Origin: Crocinitomicaceae bacterium
Lineage (GTDB): Bacteria > Bacteroidota > Bacteroidia > Flavobacteriales_D > Crocinitomicaceae
Assembly: GCA_016708105.1 (NCBI GenBank)
Contig: JADJGJ010000002.1
Span: forward strand, 186,001 to 250,000
Direction: 5' to 3'
DNA: 64,000 nucleotides
The notes beneath the pieces are model-generated. The model saw nothing but the letters and a program-made list of their open reading frames with translations. It was not told the DNA's origin and ran no database searches. The stretch's first letter is position 1, and every line of letters begins with the position of its first letter. Made by a program: the position numbers and the translations under genes. This document shows positions 1-8,070 of the stretch, one piece after another.

Positions 1-1
1 A

Positions 2-109
2 ACCGGACGTATAGAGTATGCATTAGTTGAAGATCCATTTATTCTTGAGGCGGTTAAAATATTAAATGATTCACCACGTTACAAGCAAGTACTTCGCATC
101 ACGGAATAA
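2..109 (+). CDS. C-terminal end of an unidentified protein, cut by the window edge
   Basis: An open frame runs from the first bases to a TAA at 107-109 and encodes 35 residues ending in YKQVLRITE. The reading frame is uninterrupted and the next gene begins 58 bases later on the same strand, so it is probably the tail of a real upstream gene. The fragment is too short to identify. It contains an acidic-hydrophobic stretch (VEDPFILEAVKIL) but no motif I recognise. Confidence 0.5.
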   Translation, partial: TGRIEYALVEDPFILEAVKILNDSPRYKQVLRITE

Positions 110-167
110 TTATTATCACCAGTGAAATTTACTAAATAGTGCGGTATTGATTGTTTGACAAAATTCC

Positions 168-1715
168 ATGTTTGATCAGTGGCTTAAAATACCGGCTCAT
201 TATTATCTGCGCATTACGGCGCTGATTATTCTTGCAGTGGGAGTGTCTGTGTCAAATGTATTAATGAGCATTGGCGCAATCTGGATTATTTCAAACTGGC
301 TCATTGAAGCAAAATTCTCTGACTATAAATCGCGTATTTTACGTTCTCCTGAGTTGCTTTTAATTCTTTGCTTTTTAGCTTGGACAATGTTGAGCGCAGC
401 ATGGAGTGATGATTTCTGGTTTGCGTTTAAAGATGTCCGTATAAAACTTCCCCTGCTTGCAATTCCGCTTGCGCTGGGAAGTGGCAAACCGTTGGAAAAA
501 AATGTACTTCCATTTATTCTTTTTGTGTTTATTGGGTTGGTGCTTTACACGAGTGTATACAACTATGTTGCATTTAATATTCATGATCAATCACAAGATA
601 TTCGTAAGATGTCTCGTTTTATTTCTCAAATTCGTTTTGCAACGTTGGTGAATCTTGCTGCATTTATCTCAATTGCTTTGGTCATTGAGAAAAAATGGAG
701 ATGGTATTTGGCTTTACCTGTTTTTATCTGGCTAAGCTTCTATACTTACAAAGCTCAGGTTGTTAATGGGTACGTGTTGTACACGGTATTATTTGTTTTT
801 ACCTATGTTTATTTTATTGTCAGATCAAAAAAATATTATGCAAAAATTGGTTTGTTTCTGGTATTTTTTGCGTTGATATCTTTTGGTGTAATTTCAATCA
901 ACAAAATGATTGGCCGATATAAGGGTCTTGATAACGTTGATTACAAAAAACTTGAATTTTATACACCCAACGGAAATCCTTATTTTCATGACACAACGCA
1001 AACGATTACTGAAAATGGTCATTATGTTTGGATGTACGTATGCCAATACGAACTGGAAAAAGAGTGGAATGAACGCGCCTCAATTCCTTATGATTCTCTT
1101 GACTTGAAGGGTCAACCCATGTTTGGAACTTTGATGAGATATCTCACTTCAAAAAATTTTCATAAAGATTCTGTCGGTGTATGGTCACTTGATGAACGCG
1201 AAATTAAAAGTATTGAAGCAGGTTGTACGGGCATCAATATGAACAGCGGTCTAGAGGCTAGGGTACATTCTTTTTTATATGAATGGGACATGTATCAACA
1301 TGGTGCTGATCCAAATGGATTTTCTTTTTTACAACGAATGGAGCACCTCAAAGCTGCTAAAATTCTTGTAAAAAAATATTGGTTATTTGGCTGTGGCATA
1401 GGTGATCTTAAAACTGTTTTTGATGAGTACTATGCTGAAACCAATAGTTTACTTTTACCTGAAAACAGATTGCGTGCACACAATCAATTTTTAACGGCAT
1501 GGATTGCAACCGGGGTAGTTGGTTTTACTTGTACCCTATTCTTTTTTTTAGTGCCTGTTTTCAAATTCAACCGAAATTATTTTTCTATGATCTGCCTACT
1601 TTCCATCTTCATTTCTTTTTTAAGTGAAGACATGTTGGAGACACAGGCCGGAGCAACTATTTTTGCTTTGTTTTATTCTTTGGGAATTTTCAAAGCAACT
1701 GAGGGAACAGAATAG
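168..1715 (+). CDS. O-antigen ligase / Wzy-type polymerase family membrane protein
   Basis: A 515-residue polytopic membrane protein. Hydrophobic segments fill residues 15-270, followed by a large soluble loop (about 275-400) and further membrane segments at the C-terminus. The Wzy_C-type signature is visible near the end of the loop: GCGIGD, then RAHNQFL with R436 and H438, then a Gly-rich membrane segment. In this family such Arg/His residues lie in a periplasmic loop and act in transferring or polymerising undecaprenyl-linked glycans. The likely role is O-antigen, capsule or exopolysaccharide assembly in the inner membrane. No glycosyltransferases are visible inside the window; the cluster may extend upstream. 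The family is clear; ligase versus polymerase cannot be decided. Confidence 0.8.
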   Translation: MFDQWLKIPAHYYLRITALIILAVGVSVSNVLMSIGAIWIISNWLIEAKFSDYKSRILRSPELLLILCFLAWTMLSAAWSDDFWFAFKDVRIKLPLLAIPLALGSGKPLEKNVLPFILFVFIGLVLYTSVYNYVAFNIHDQSQDIRKMSRFISQIRFATLVNLAAFISIALVIEKKWRWYLALPVFIWLSFYTYKAQVVNGYVLYTVLFVFTYVYFIVRSKKYYAKIGLFLVFFALISFGVISINKMIGRYKGLDNVDYKKLEFYTPNGNPYFHDTTQTITENGHYVWMYVCQYELEKEWNERASIPYDSLDLKGQPMFGTLMRYLTSKNFHKDSVGVWSLDEREIKSIEAGCTGINMNSGLEARVHSFLYEWDMYQHGADPNGFSFLQRMEHLKAAKILVKKYWLFGCGIGDLKTVFDEYYAETNSLLLPENRLRAHNQFLTAWIATGVVGFTCTLFFFLVPVFKFNRNYFSMICLLSIFISFLSEDMLETQAGATIFALFYSLGIFKATEGTE

Positions 1716-1725
1716 ATCAAATTAG

Positions 1726-2157
1726 CTAATCATGCTGCAACTCATCAGCAGGCATGTTTTCACCGTTTAAATATCTCAGCATTTTTTGGTACTGGTGCAC
1801 ATTGGTAAACCAACTGTTGAATTTGAGTTTTTTTCCTTGCACAAAAACGCGATTCCCGCTTATACAAATCTCATTTTTTTGTTCCCATTTATATGTTTTG
1901 GAAATTTCTCCAAAGAGCCCTGTCACAGTAATTTCATTTTTAAAACAACAGATATATGGCTTTCTCAGCCTGTTGATTCCCATCACAACTATACCAATTG
2001 ATAAAATCAAATACAGGAAATAAAAAAAATCCTTCAAAATCAGAGCACCCAGAATAAAAATAACCGAAAACAAAACGCCGGTGAGTATGTGAAATGTTGC
2101 AAACGCTTTCATATACCACACCTCAATTTCAGGTTCTATAGATAGGGTTGTTTTCAT
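1726..2157 (-). CDS. Small membrane protein with PH-like C-terminal part
   Basis: A 143-residue protein with two closely spaced hydrophobic segments at about residues 15-60 (a membrane hairpin), followed by a soluble beta-rich region (YICCFKNEITVTGLFGEISK and onward). This arrangement resembles bacterial PH-like (bPH) membrane proteins. It is convergent with the O-antigen ligase gene (10-base gap) and diverges from the amidase gene. Function unknown. Confidence 0.55.
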   Translation of the reverse strand: MKTTLSIEPEIEVWYMKAFATFHILTGVLFSVIFILGALILKDFFYFLYLILSIGIVVMGINRLRKPYICCFKNEITVTGLFGEISKTYKWEQKNEICISGNRVFVQGKKLKFNSWFTNVHQYQKMLRYLNGENMPADELQHD

Positions 2158-2196
2158 AGATTATAAACAAATATCTATGAATTATTTTATTTAACA

Positions 2197-3156
2197 GTGT
2201 CACTAACAAAAATGTATCTACAGTATTTTGGCGGCATGAAGTGGATTATTTTGATTTTTTTACTTGGTACAGGTTTTATTTTATCAGGACAAAAAACTTC
2301 TGTCACCATTCTCATTGACCCGGGGCATGGCGGTAAAGATCCCGGTCACCTGCCACTGACAAATGACATTGGACAAGAGAAGGAAATTGCGCTTATTATT
2401 TCTACTAAACTGGGTATTTATCTTTCTACTAATTTATCTAATGTAAACGTGCTGTACACGCGCACCGGAGATACCTACCCAAGTTTGGATGAACGAGTTG
2501 AAATGGCTAATTCAAACAACGTAGATTACATGTTGAGCATTCACGTGAATGGCAGTGACAACCCTGAAACGCACGGAACAGAAACACATATTCATAGTTT
2601 TGATGCTAAGGTTTCTTATCAATGGGCATTATTAATTGAAGACCAATTTAAACGTCGGGCAGGAAGAAAGAGCCGAGGTGTAAAAACACTAGATGATATT
2701 GGTCACTCATTGCAAGTATTAAAATACACAAAAATGCCGACGGTTTTAGTTGAATGTGGTTTTCTGACGAATACCAACGAGGCTACTTTTTTAAATTCAG
2801 ATTACGGTCAAGATATTTTGGCGTCAGCAATTTTTAGAGCAACGCGGGATATGCTGAAGAAAAATCATCCTGATATTGATTTTAGTCCTGTAACAAATCA
2901 AGTAACACAAACTGATCAAAAGTCAGGGCCTGTTTATAAAATTCAAATTATGTCTTCAGTTGATTCTGTGTCAACTAACATTGAGCAATTTAATAAATTG
3001 GATTATCCGGTAGAACGAGTTCATGTTGAAAGTGCAGGTAATTTTAAGTACAAGTATTATGTTGGTCCTTTCACCGATAAACAAGAGGCCAAAAAAGTGC
3101 AGAAAGACGTGCAGGCTAAAGGTTTTGCTGATGCTTTCATTGTTCAGTTTGATTAA
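2197..3156 (+). CDS. N-acetylmuramoyl-L-alanine amidase with C-terminal SPOR domain
   Basis: A 319-residue secreted zinc amidase of the Amidase_3 family, which cleaves the amide bond between N-acetylmuramic acid and the stem peptide. A signal peptide (MKWIILIFLLGTGF) is followed by the zinc-site motifs in order: DPGHGGKDPG, EKEIAL, SIHVNG, and the catalytic-Glu motif VECGFLTN. The last 75 residues (VYKIQIMSS to the end) form a SPOR domain, which binds denuded septal glycan, so the enzyme likely acts in cell separation. The frame opens at GTG 2197, but ATG 2212 or ATG 2236 gives a more typical signal peptide. Confidence 0.9.
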   Translation: MSLTKMYLQYFGGMKWIILIFLLGTGFILSGQKTSVTILIDPGHGGKDPGHLPLTNDIGQEKEIALIISTKLGIYLSTNLSNVNVLYTRTGDTYPSLDERVEMANSNNVDYMLSIHVNGSDNPETHGTETHIHSFDAKVSYQWALLIEDQFKRRAGRKSRGVKTLDDIGHSLQVLKYTKMPTVLVECGFLTNTNEATFLNSDYGQDILASAIFRATRDMLKKNHPDIDFSPVTNQVTQTDQKSGPVYKIQIMSSVDSVSTNIEQFNKLDYPVERVHVESAGNFKYKYYVGPFTDKQEAKKVQKDVQAKGFADAFIVQFD

Positions 3157-3243
3157 TCAATTTATTTAAATCACTCATTAATAGTTGGATAAGTCAAAAA
3201 AAAGACTTATATTGCTTTGTTGTTCCATAAAAACTGACTTACT

Positions 3244-3696
3244 ATGGCTACTATTTTTGAGACCCGACTTATTGGAAACATTGGCAAAGACGCAACGGTG
3301 AAATCCATGGAAAAAGGCGTAGTTGCCATCAATTTTCCTGTTGCTCATAATAAAAACTGGAAAGATAAGCGCACCGGTGAACAGCGCACAAAAACAACCT
3401 GGGTAAATTGTACTATCTGGAAAAGAGAAGGTGCCAATATGCGCATCCTTGATTTTCTTAAAAAAGGAACTTTGGTGGAAATAACCGGAACACCTTTTGC
3501 TAAAGGCTATCTGCAAGAAGATAATAGTGTAAAAACTGAAATCAGACTCAATGTTTCTCGCACGAATATTTTGAGACCATCAGGTGGTTCACTTAGAAAA
3601 GATGATGAGTTTTTTGATTTTGATGAGGATGAATTTGATTCAGAGTCTACCGATTCTTCTCGCGCATTGGAAGAGCTTGAACAAGATCTTTTTTAA
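3244..3696 (+). CDS. ssb: Single-stranded DNA-binding protein
   Basis: A 150-residue SSB. The N-terminal 110 residues form the OB fold (TRLIGNIGKDATVK, TTWVNCTIWKREGANM, VEITGTPFAKGY). The C-terminal 35 residues are strongly acidic (DFDEDEFDSES) and end in EQDLF. This replaces the classical DDDIPF tip but keeps the acidic residues plus a terminal Phe that partner proteins bind. The protein coats single-stranded DNA in replication, repair and recombination. It follows the amidase gene by 87 bases. Confidence 0.93.
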   Translation: MATIFETRLIGNIGKDATVKSMEKGVVAINFPVAHNKNWKDKRTGEQRTKTTWVNCTIWKREGANMRILDFLKKGTLVEITGTPFAKGYLQEDNSVKTEIRLNVSRTNILRPSGGSLRKDDEFFDFDEDEFDSESTDSSRALEELEQDLF

Positions 3697-3726
3697 TTCT
3701 CTCATTCATCAGCATTTCAACTTGTG

Positions 3727-3734
3727 TACATTTG
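3727..3734 (+). promoter_or_regulatory. Bacteroidota -7 box (TACATTTG)
   Basis: TACATTTG matches TAnnTTTG and sits 3 bases before ATG 3738. It overlaps an in-frame TTG at 3732, so that upstream start is unlikely. No clear -33 TTTG was found. The mRNA would have almost no leader. Confidence 0.4.
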
Positions 3735-3737
3735 TGT

Positions 3738-4571
3738 ATGCATGATTCAGTTTTTGGTTTCCGCCTGAACGTACCGGGGCGAATAAATTTTCTGCTATGC
3801 AGATCACGGATAAAATTATTATCCATTTTTTTCTTTACACTTCTTTCAACGTGTCCCTTTGCTCAAACAACTATTTGCACCTTGGAAATGGGTGATAGCG
3901 TAATCCAGGTAATCAATGAAAACTCAGAATCAAAAAGTGAAATTTTATTCATCAATGTGCATGAGAATGAGTTGACCAGTGTTGAGGCTTACCGAAAATT
4001 TGACCTTGAAAAAAAGTATCAATTCATTTGGTTACAACACAATATTACCAGACGAATTTATTTTAACCATCACGATGTTGTTTACAGCGTTGATCCAAAT
4101 CGTATTTTCACACATGCCGGAATTGAAGAAACCATTGCCTATGACACACTCTTCAGCAGAAAAGCTGAACGCATGGCTAAATCTTTTGCGCATGATATAT
4201 TGAAATTGTTGCGCAGTGCAGGTTGGGTGATATCATTGCACAATAACACGCCAGACAATTATTCTATTTTCAGTTATCAAGTCGGTGGTGATGAGTATGG
4301 AAATGCTGCCCAAATACATATTGATCAAAACATGGATCCGGATGATTTTATATTCACTACTGACAAGAACTTGTATGATCATCTTTCACAATTGCCGGTA
4401 AATATTATTTTGCAGGATAATAATAACTGCAAAGATGATGGATCACTCTCAGTTTATTGCGGCAGAAAAGGAATTCCGTATGTAAATATTGAAGCTGAAT
4501 ATGGTCATTTAACTGAGCAGGTTAAGTTGATTGAAATGGTAGTCTCTGAAATTGTCAGCATGAACGAATGA
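3738..4571 (+). CDS. Secreted protein resembling zinc carboxypeptidase / aspartoacylase (M14-like) enzymes
   Basis: A 277-residue protein with an N-terminal hydrophobic segment ending in TCPFAQ (signal peptide). A motif FINVHENELTS carries H75 and E78 in HxxE spacing, a later VISLHNN carries H168, and VNIEAEYGH near residue 254 offers a candidate catalytic Glu. HxxE, then a distal His, then a C-terminal Glu is the order found in M14-type zinc peptidases and succinylglutamate desuccinylases. The overall sequence is not close to any member I know, so substrate and activity are inference. A hairpin follows the stop codon. Confidence 0.5.
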   Translation: MHDSVFGFRLNVPGRINFLLCRSRIKLLSIFFFTLLSTCPFAQTTICTLEMGDSVIQVINENSESKSEILFINVHENELTSVEAYRKFDLEKKYQFIWLQHNITRRIYFNHHDVVYSVDPNRIFTHAGIEETIAYDTLFSRKAERMAKSFAHDILKLLRSAGWVISLHNNTPDNYSIFSYQVGGDEYGNAAQIHIDQNMDPDDFIFTTDKNLYDHLSQLPVNIILQDNNNCKDDGSLSVYCGRKGIPYVNIEAEYGHLTEQVKLIEMVVSEIVSMNE

Positions 4572-4574
4572 AAA

Positions 4575-4611
4575 AAAGCACTCCAAGTCAATGAAGTGCT
4601 TTCCCCTTTTT
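4575..4611. terminator. Hairpin terminator, possibly bidirectional
   Basis: Perfect 8-bp stem AAAGCACT (4575-4582) / AGTGCTTT (4595-4602) with a 12-base loop. On the plus strand CCCC and then five T follow. On the minus strand the stem runs directly into seven T. It lies just after the carboxypeptidase-like gene. Confidence 0.6.
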
Positions 4612-5129
4612 GTTATGAAACCCAGAAAATGTTATGATGGCCGGTGTATCTGGCCCCAAAAAAGCGTGTGTGAGTAAAAGAACCGTTTACCATCATCACA
4701 ACATCTTCAACTTGTTAATCTTATTATGGATGTCGGATTATTGAAAAGGTAACCTCTCGAATGGTTTTTATTCAATTATTTGGTTGGGAACTATGACAAA
4801 CTACTGTGCATCGTAAAAAAACAAAAGTCCCCTCGCTTTCTACGGGAGACTTTTGCCGTTACATTAGTTGCAAATCGGAAAACTGCAAAAATTCCGACTT
4901 TGTCTTTGAGGGCAAATTGATTGCCGATTTCATGTCACCCTCAAAAAATGGAGCTTGCTGAAGGCTCTCTGCTTATATATGTCAACATCAATAAAAGGTA
5001 ACCAAGGGAAAAATTTGAATTGAAAAATATTTTCAATAACATGAATGAATAGTCTCATTTACAGGGATATTTGATTCATTTATTTCAATATAATTATCAT
5101 TATTCCTCAACTTTTTCTTTCATGTAGGA
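4612..5129. other. Non-coding stretch with several hairpins
   Basis: No convincing gene was found in about 520 bases. Visible structure: AAAAGTC (4823-4829) / GACTTTT (4848-4854) with flanking G-C pairs and a T-rich tail on the minus strand; TTTGAGGG (4905-4912) / CCCTCAAA (4938-4945) enclosing a smaller GGCAA/TTGCC hairpin; and an 11-base direct repeat AAAAGGTAACC at 4744 and 4993. It could hold a small RNA or be decayed sequence. A 36-codon ORF at 4634-4744 has no supporting feature. Confidence 0.35.
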
Positions 5130-5158
5130 TTGTTCAATACATTAAATTACTATATTTG
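5130..5158 (+). promoter_or_regulatory. Promoter of the tRNA-Asn gene
   Basis: -33 TTG at 5130-5132, 18-base spacer, -7 TATATTTG at 5151-5158. Transcription would start near 5164, about 19 bases before the mature tRNA. Confidence 0.65.
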
Positions 5159-5182
5159 CCCTCGCTTTTAGCGAAAATAAAT

Positions 5183-5256
5183 TCCTCCTTAGCTCAGTTG
5201 GTTAGAGCATCTGACTGTTAATCAGAGGGTCTCAGGTTCAAGTCCTGAAGGGGGAG
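5183..5256 (+). tRNA. tRNA-Asn (anticodon GTT)
   Basis: A complete cloverleaf. Acceptor stem TCCTCCT (5183-5189) pairs with AGGGGGA (5249-5255) with one G-T pair; discriminator base G at 5256. D stem GCTC/GAGC. Anticodon stem TCTGA/TCAGA with loop CTGTTAA, placing GTT at 5217-5219. T stem TCAGG/CCTGA with loop TTCAAGT. The 3' CCA is not fully encoded. It has its own promoter and terminator. Confidence 0.96.
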
Positions 5257-5266
5257 CAAATGATAG

Positions 5267-5295
5267 AGCCGGTTTCTGACCGGCTTTTGTTTTTA
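5267..5295 (+). terminator. Terminator of the tRNA-Asn transcript
   Basis: Stem AGCCGGT (5267-5273) / ACCGGCT (5279-5285), loop TTCTG, followed by TTTGTTTTT. Confidence 0.85.
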
Positions 5296-5457
5296 CCTTC
5301 ATTCAATTGCACATAATTTTGTGACGCTTTCCAGATATAGTGACATCAGGCTGAATATTGTATAGTTGGCATGAGTGTGGCTTAAATTAGTGGTTATTCA
5401 AGTAATTCGCCGTAATGAGTCTAATGACTTATTCTACTATGGTAATTAATTCTGCGC

Positions 5458-5483
5458 AAAAAAAAAACAGACCCTAAAGTCTG
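5458..5483 (-). terminator. Terminator of the secreted-protein gene at 5.5-6.3 kb
   Basis: Read on the minus strand: CAGAC / GTCTG stem (5468-5483) with a six-base loop, running into about ten T. It lies 26 bases after the stop codon of the gene at 5509. Confidence 0.8.
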
Positions 5484-5508
5484 CCTTTCTTTTTCATAAG
5501 ATTTGCGA

Positions 5509-6321
5509 TTATTCAAGAATAATGCGCTCGTATTTATTGTCGTAATTCACGTGGTAAACACCTTTTTTCATGTTCTCACATACAACCTTAGAGTTCATTC
5601 CTTTTTTTACAATGTTCCCGTAGCTGTCAAAAATTTCATATTTAGTTTTAACCGGTTTGCCGTCTTTTTTGAATTCAATTGCATCACCGGTTTGTTCCAT
5701 TTCTGGCTCAGGGCATGATTCACACGTAAAGGAAATTTCTTGAGAGTTTCTTTTTTTACCGGTGTTATCAGTTTGGCTGATGCGAATTTTATTTTCACCT
5801 GAGTGAGGCGTGATATTGAACGTGTATTTGTTTAGTCCTTCAGTTCCAACGCCGGCAACTTCACCAATTACCACCCATTTATTCCAGCGAAATTGTTCAA
5901 TCTGATAAGACAGTTTACCAGACTCACCGGTGGTTGTCCAAGAAAGAAGACCATCAGCGGTACATGACATTTCACCAACTTCAAATGTGCTTTTTGGTAG
6001 TAAAACTTCAGGATTCAATAGTTTTGGATTGCAGCCATCTTCATGTTCTACAACAACTAAAACCGGATCACCAATTTGAATATCAAATTCGGCCATATCA
6101 ATCATGAATGCACTTGAGTGAACTGAGGCAGATGTTGGAGTGCCGTTTACAGTTACGCGATTGATACAGTAGCCAAATCCGTCTTCACTTTCAGGACTTT
6201 GAACTATCAGATTTTTTCCCTGATAATGTCCCTCTACTGAAATGTTTGAAAATACCGGTAATGCTAGTATCGTGGTTAAGCATCCGGTGATTATTATTTT
6301 TTGAATCATTCCTTCTCTCAT
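5509..6321 (-). CDS. Secreted protein with T9SS-like C-terminal region, function unknown
   Basis: About 270 residues from the start MREGMIQK; in-frame ATGs at 6357 and 6309 are alternatives, and a promoter at 6380-6409 allows any of them. A signal peptide ends near LPVFS. The middle holds a fibronectin-like stretch (LLSWTTTGESGKLSYQIEQF). The last 45 residues (YEIFDSYGNIVKKG, then GVYHVNYDN) resemble the compact beta-fold of T9SS type A sorting domains, so it is probably surface-exposed or secreted. A four-Cys CESCPEPE-type segment precedes that region. No enzymatic motif is visible. Confidence 0.6.
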   Translation of the reverse strand: MREGMIQKIIITGCLTTILALPVFSNISVEGHYQGKNLIVQSPESEDGFGYCINRVTVNGTPTSASVHSSAFMIDMAEFDIQIGDPVLVVVEHEDGCNPKLLNPEVLLPKSTFEVGEMSCTADGLLSWTTTGESGKLSYQIEQFRWNKWVVIGEVAGVGTEGLNKYTFNITPHSGENKIRISQTDNTGKKRNSQEISFTCESCPEPEMEQTGDAIEFKKDGKPVKTKYEIFDSYGNIVKKGMNSKVVCENMKKGVYHVNYDNKYERIILE

Positions 6322-6379
6322 TTCGTTTGCAGTTATTTTGTGTTTGTTGTATAGCAACTACTATACCAAAAAACTTCGA

Positions 6380-6409
6380 CAAAGTTACGACTTTTCGGGT
6401 TCAGAGCAA
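6380..6409 (-). promoter_or_regulatory. Promoter of the secreted-protein gene
   Basis: Minus strand: -33 TTG at 6409-6407, 19-base spacer, -7 TAACTTTG at 6387-6380. Predicted start near 6374. Confidence 0.6.
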
Positions 6410-6501
6410 TAAAAATGATCGATGAGTACGTTAAATGTTCGTTAAAATACGGCATTTCAACAGGTTTTCACGGGCTTGTTAATTCTTTAACTTGCTCAAA
6501 A

Positions 6502-7464
6502 TCAGAATTTATATGAGAAACCAATGCCTATTACCTCTTTAAACTGTGTGCGCGGACCGGTATTTCCGTCTGCATCGGTAATATCAATATCATCATCATA
6601 AATCAAATGCGTTGCAAGGGTAGCTGAGATATATTTGTTCACTTTAAATTCTATAAGATTTTCCCAGTTGACATCAATGTTCTGTGGATTATTGGCATAA
6701 TTAGAAAACAAACTCAGCTTAGACGTGATGGTAATATTTTCCATCACTGTTTTTTTGTAGGAGAAGCGCACATACCCTCCATACTCAAAACGAGTTTTTG
6801 AACCCTTTGTAACAATATTTCCCAAGTCATCATAAGTAGCTTCTTGAACACCATAAGCACCAGCGTCTGCAAGAGAATCATCATTGACAAAGGTCATTTT
6901 CATGGTGATTGGAGAAATAAACGCAGTAAAATATTCACTGGGTTTATAATCCATACCCGCAGCACCAAGCAAATAGGCAGGAGCCATGAATCGTGAAATA
7001 ACTAATGAATCATTGGGATAAGTATAACCCGGAGTAGATTGCGTATTGAAATTGATCAGCCCGGCGTAGTACCATTTTTCAGATGCCATTCTTCCATATT
7101 TAGAAACAAGGTCAATCTTATCATCTGTTTTCATAAACACGCCGTTTCGTAAAGCCATACCTGAACCCTGACGCAAAATTCCGTAACCCAAATCCAAAGA
7201 GTTATCCCAGGTTGATTTTCCAATTTTTAAATTGGCATACAAACTCACAATGCCGTTCAATGCAATGGAACTTTGACCACCGGCGGCCCAATTGGTTAAT
7301 CCAACTTGTGAAATATTCAATGCCGTGAGTCCGCCTTTTTCCATCCATCCAATGAATCAAGCCTTATTTCTTTCAGCTTGTCTTCTTTTTCTGTTACTTG
7401 ATTGTATGCAGAAAATCCTGAAAATAACAGAATCAACACAAGGTAAAATTTAGATTTTGACATA
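6502..7464 (-). pseudogene. DUF3078 outer-membrane protein, frameshifted after the signal peptide
   Basis: The main frame (7344 to 6502, 280 residues) begins abruptly at GGLTALNISQVGLTNWAAGG, the start of a DUF3078 domain. The rest alternates short strands as in a beta-barrel and ends in GIGFSYKF, a typical outer-membrane C-terminus. The expected signal peptide lies just upstream in another frame, from ATG 7464 (MSKSKFYLVLILLFSGFSA), and reads through DSLDGWKK. In relatives GWKKGG is continuous. The two frames meet at a run of five A (7336-7340 on the plus strand as T); six would restore one ORF. This is a one-base deletion, either real or a base-calling error. Function unknown. Confidence 0.8.
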
Positions 7465-7556
7465 TACTTTTTTATTCTATAATTTTTGAAAGACAATAAA
7501 AAATAGCAGAGTTCAACTTGATGGACTTCGCATATTTTTTTAATAAAAAAAGCGTT

Positions 7557-7925
7557 TTACTTTTTTAGTAAATCGCGTATTTCAGTTAGTAATTTTTCTT
7601 CGTTACTAGGCTCCTTTGGGGCGGGTGAAGCTTCTTTTTTACGCGTTGCTTTATTCATGGCTTTCACCATAATAAAAATGACAAATGCAATAATGACAAA
7701 GTTGATGACGGTTGCAATAAATTTACCATACAATACCCCATTCCACGCAATTTCTTCGAGTTTTGTTACGTGTAATTTTTCCATTACCGGATTTAGAATG
7801 AGCGGGGTTAAAACATCAGTAACCATAGAACTTACGATTGCTCCAAACGCGGCACCCATTATGACAGCTACTGCCAAATCAACTACATTGCCTCTCAAAA
7901 TGAAGGCCTTGAATTCTTTTAACAT
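7557..7925 (-). CDS. mscL: Large-conductance mechanosensitive channel MscL
   Basis: A 122-residue inner-membrane channel that opens under membrane tension and releases solutes during hypo-osmotic shock. The conserved N-terminal amphipathic helix and first transmembrane segment are present (FKAFILRGNVVDLAVAVIMG). A second segment is at about residues 68-90, followed by a charged cytoplasmic helix (EEKLLTEIRDLLKK). Length is normal for the family. It is a single gene with its own promoter. Confidence 0.96.
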   Translation of the reverse strand: MLKEFKAFILRGNVVDLAVAVIMGAAFGAIVSSMVTDVLTPLILNPVMEKLHVTKLEEIAWNGVLYGKFIATVINFVIIAFVIFIMVKAMNKATRKKEASPAPKEPSNEEKLLTEIRDLLKK

Positions 7926-7945
7926 AATACAGTTTTTAAAGTGTA

Positions 7946-7976
7946 CAAAGTTAGATTAGCGCAACTCAACACGCAA
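7946..7976 (-). promoter_or_regulatory. Promoter of mscL
   Basis: Minus strand: -33 TTG at 7976-7974, 20-base spacer, -7 TAACTTTG at 7953-7946, 20 bases before the start codon. Confidence 0.6.
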
Positions 7977-8070
7977 TAATAATGTGTTAAAATTTTGAAA
8001 AGCAAATTGTTGAATGATTCACATCAAAAGCCAGCTTATGGATAGTTGTACAGGGTGATTAGTGCAGCCT

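Noticed and set aside
4634..4744. A 36-codon ORF (starts MMAGVSGPKK) in the non-coding stretch before tRNA-Asn
   Set aside because: No promoter at a suitable distance, no signal or domain, and the stretch around it is better described as structured non-coding DNA. It could not be supported as a gene.
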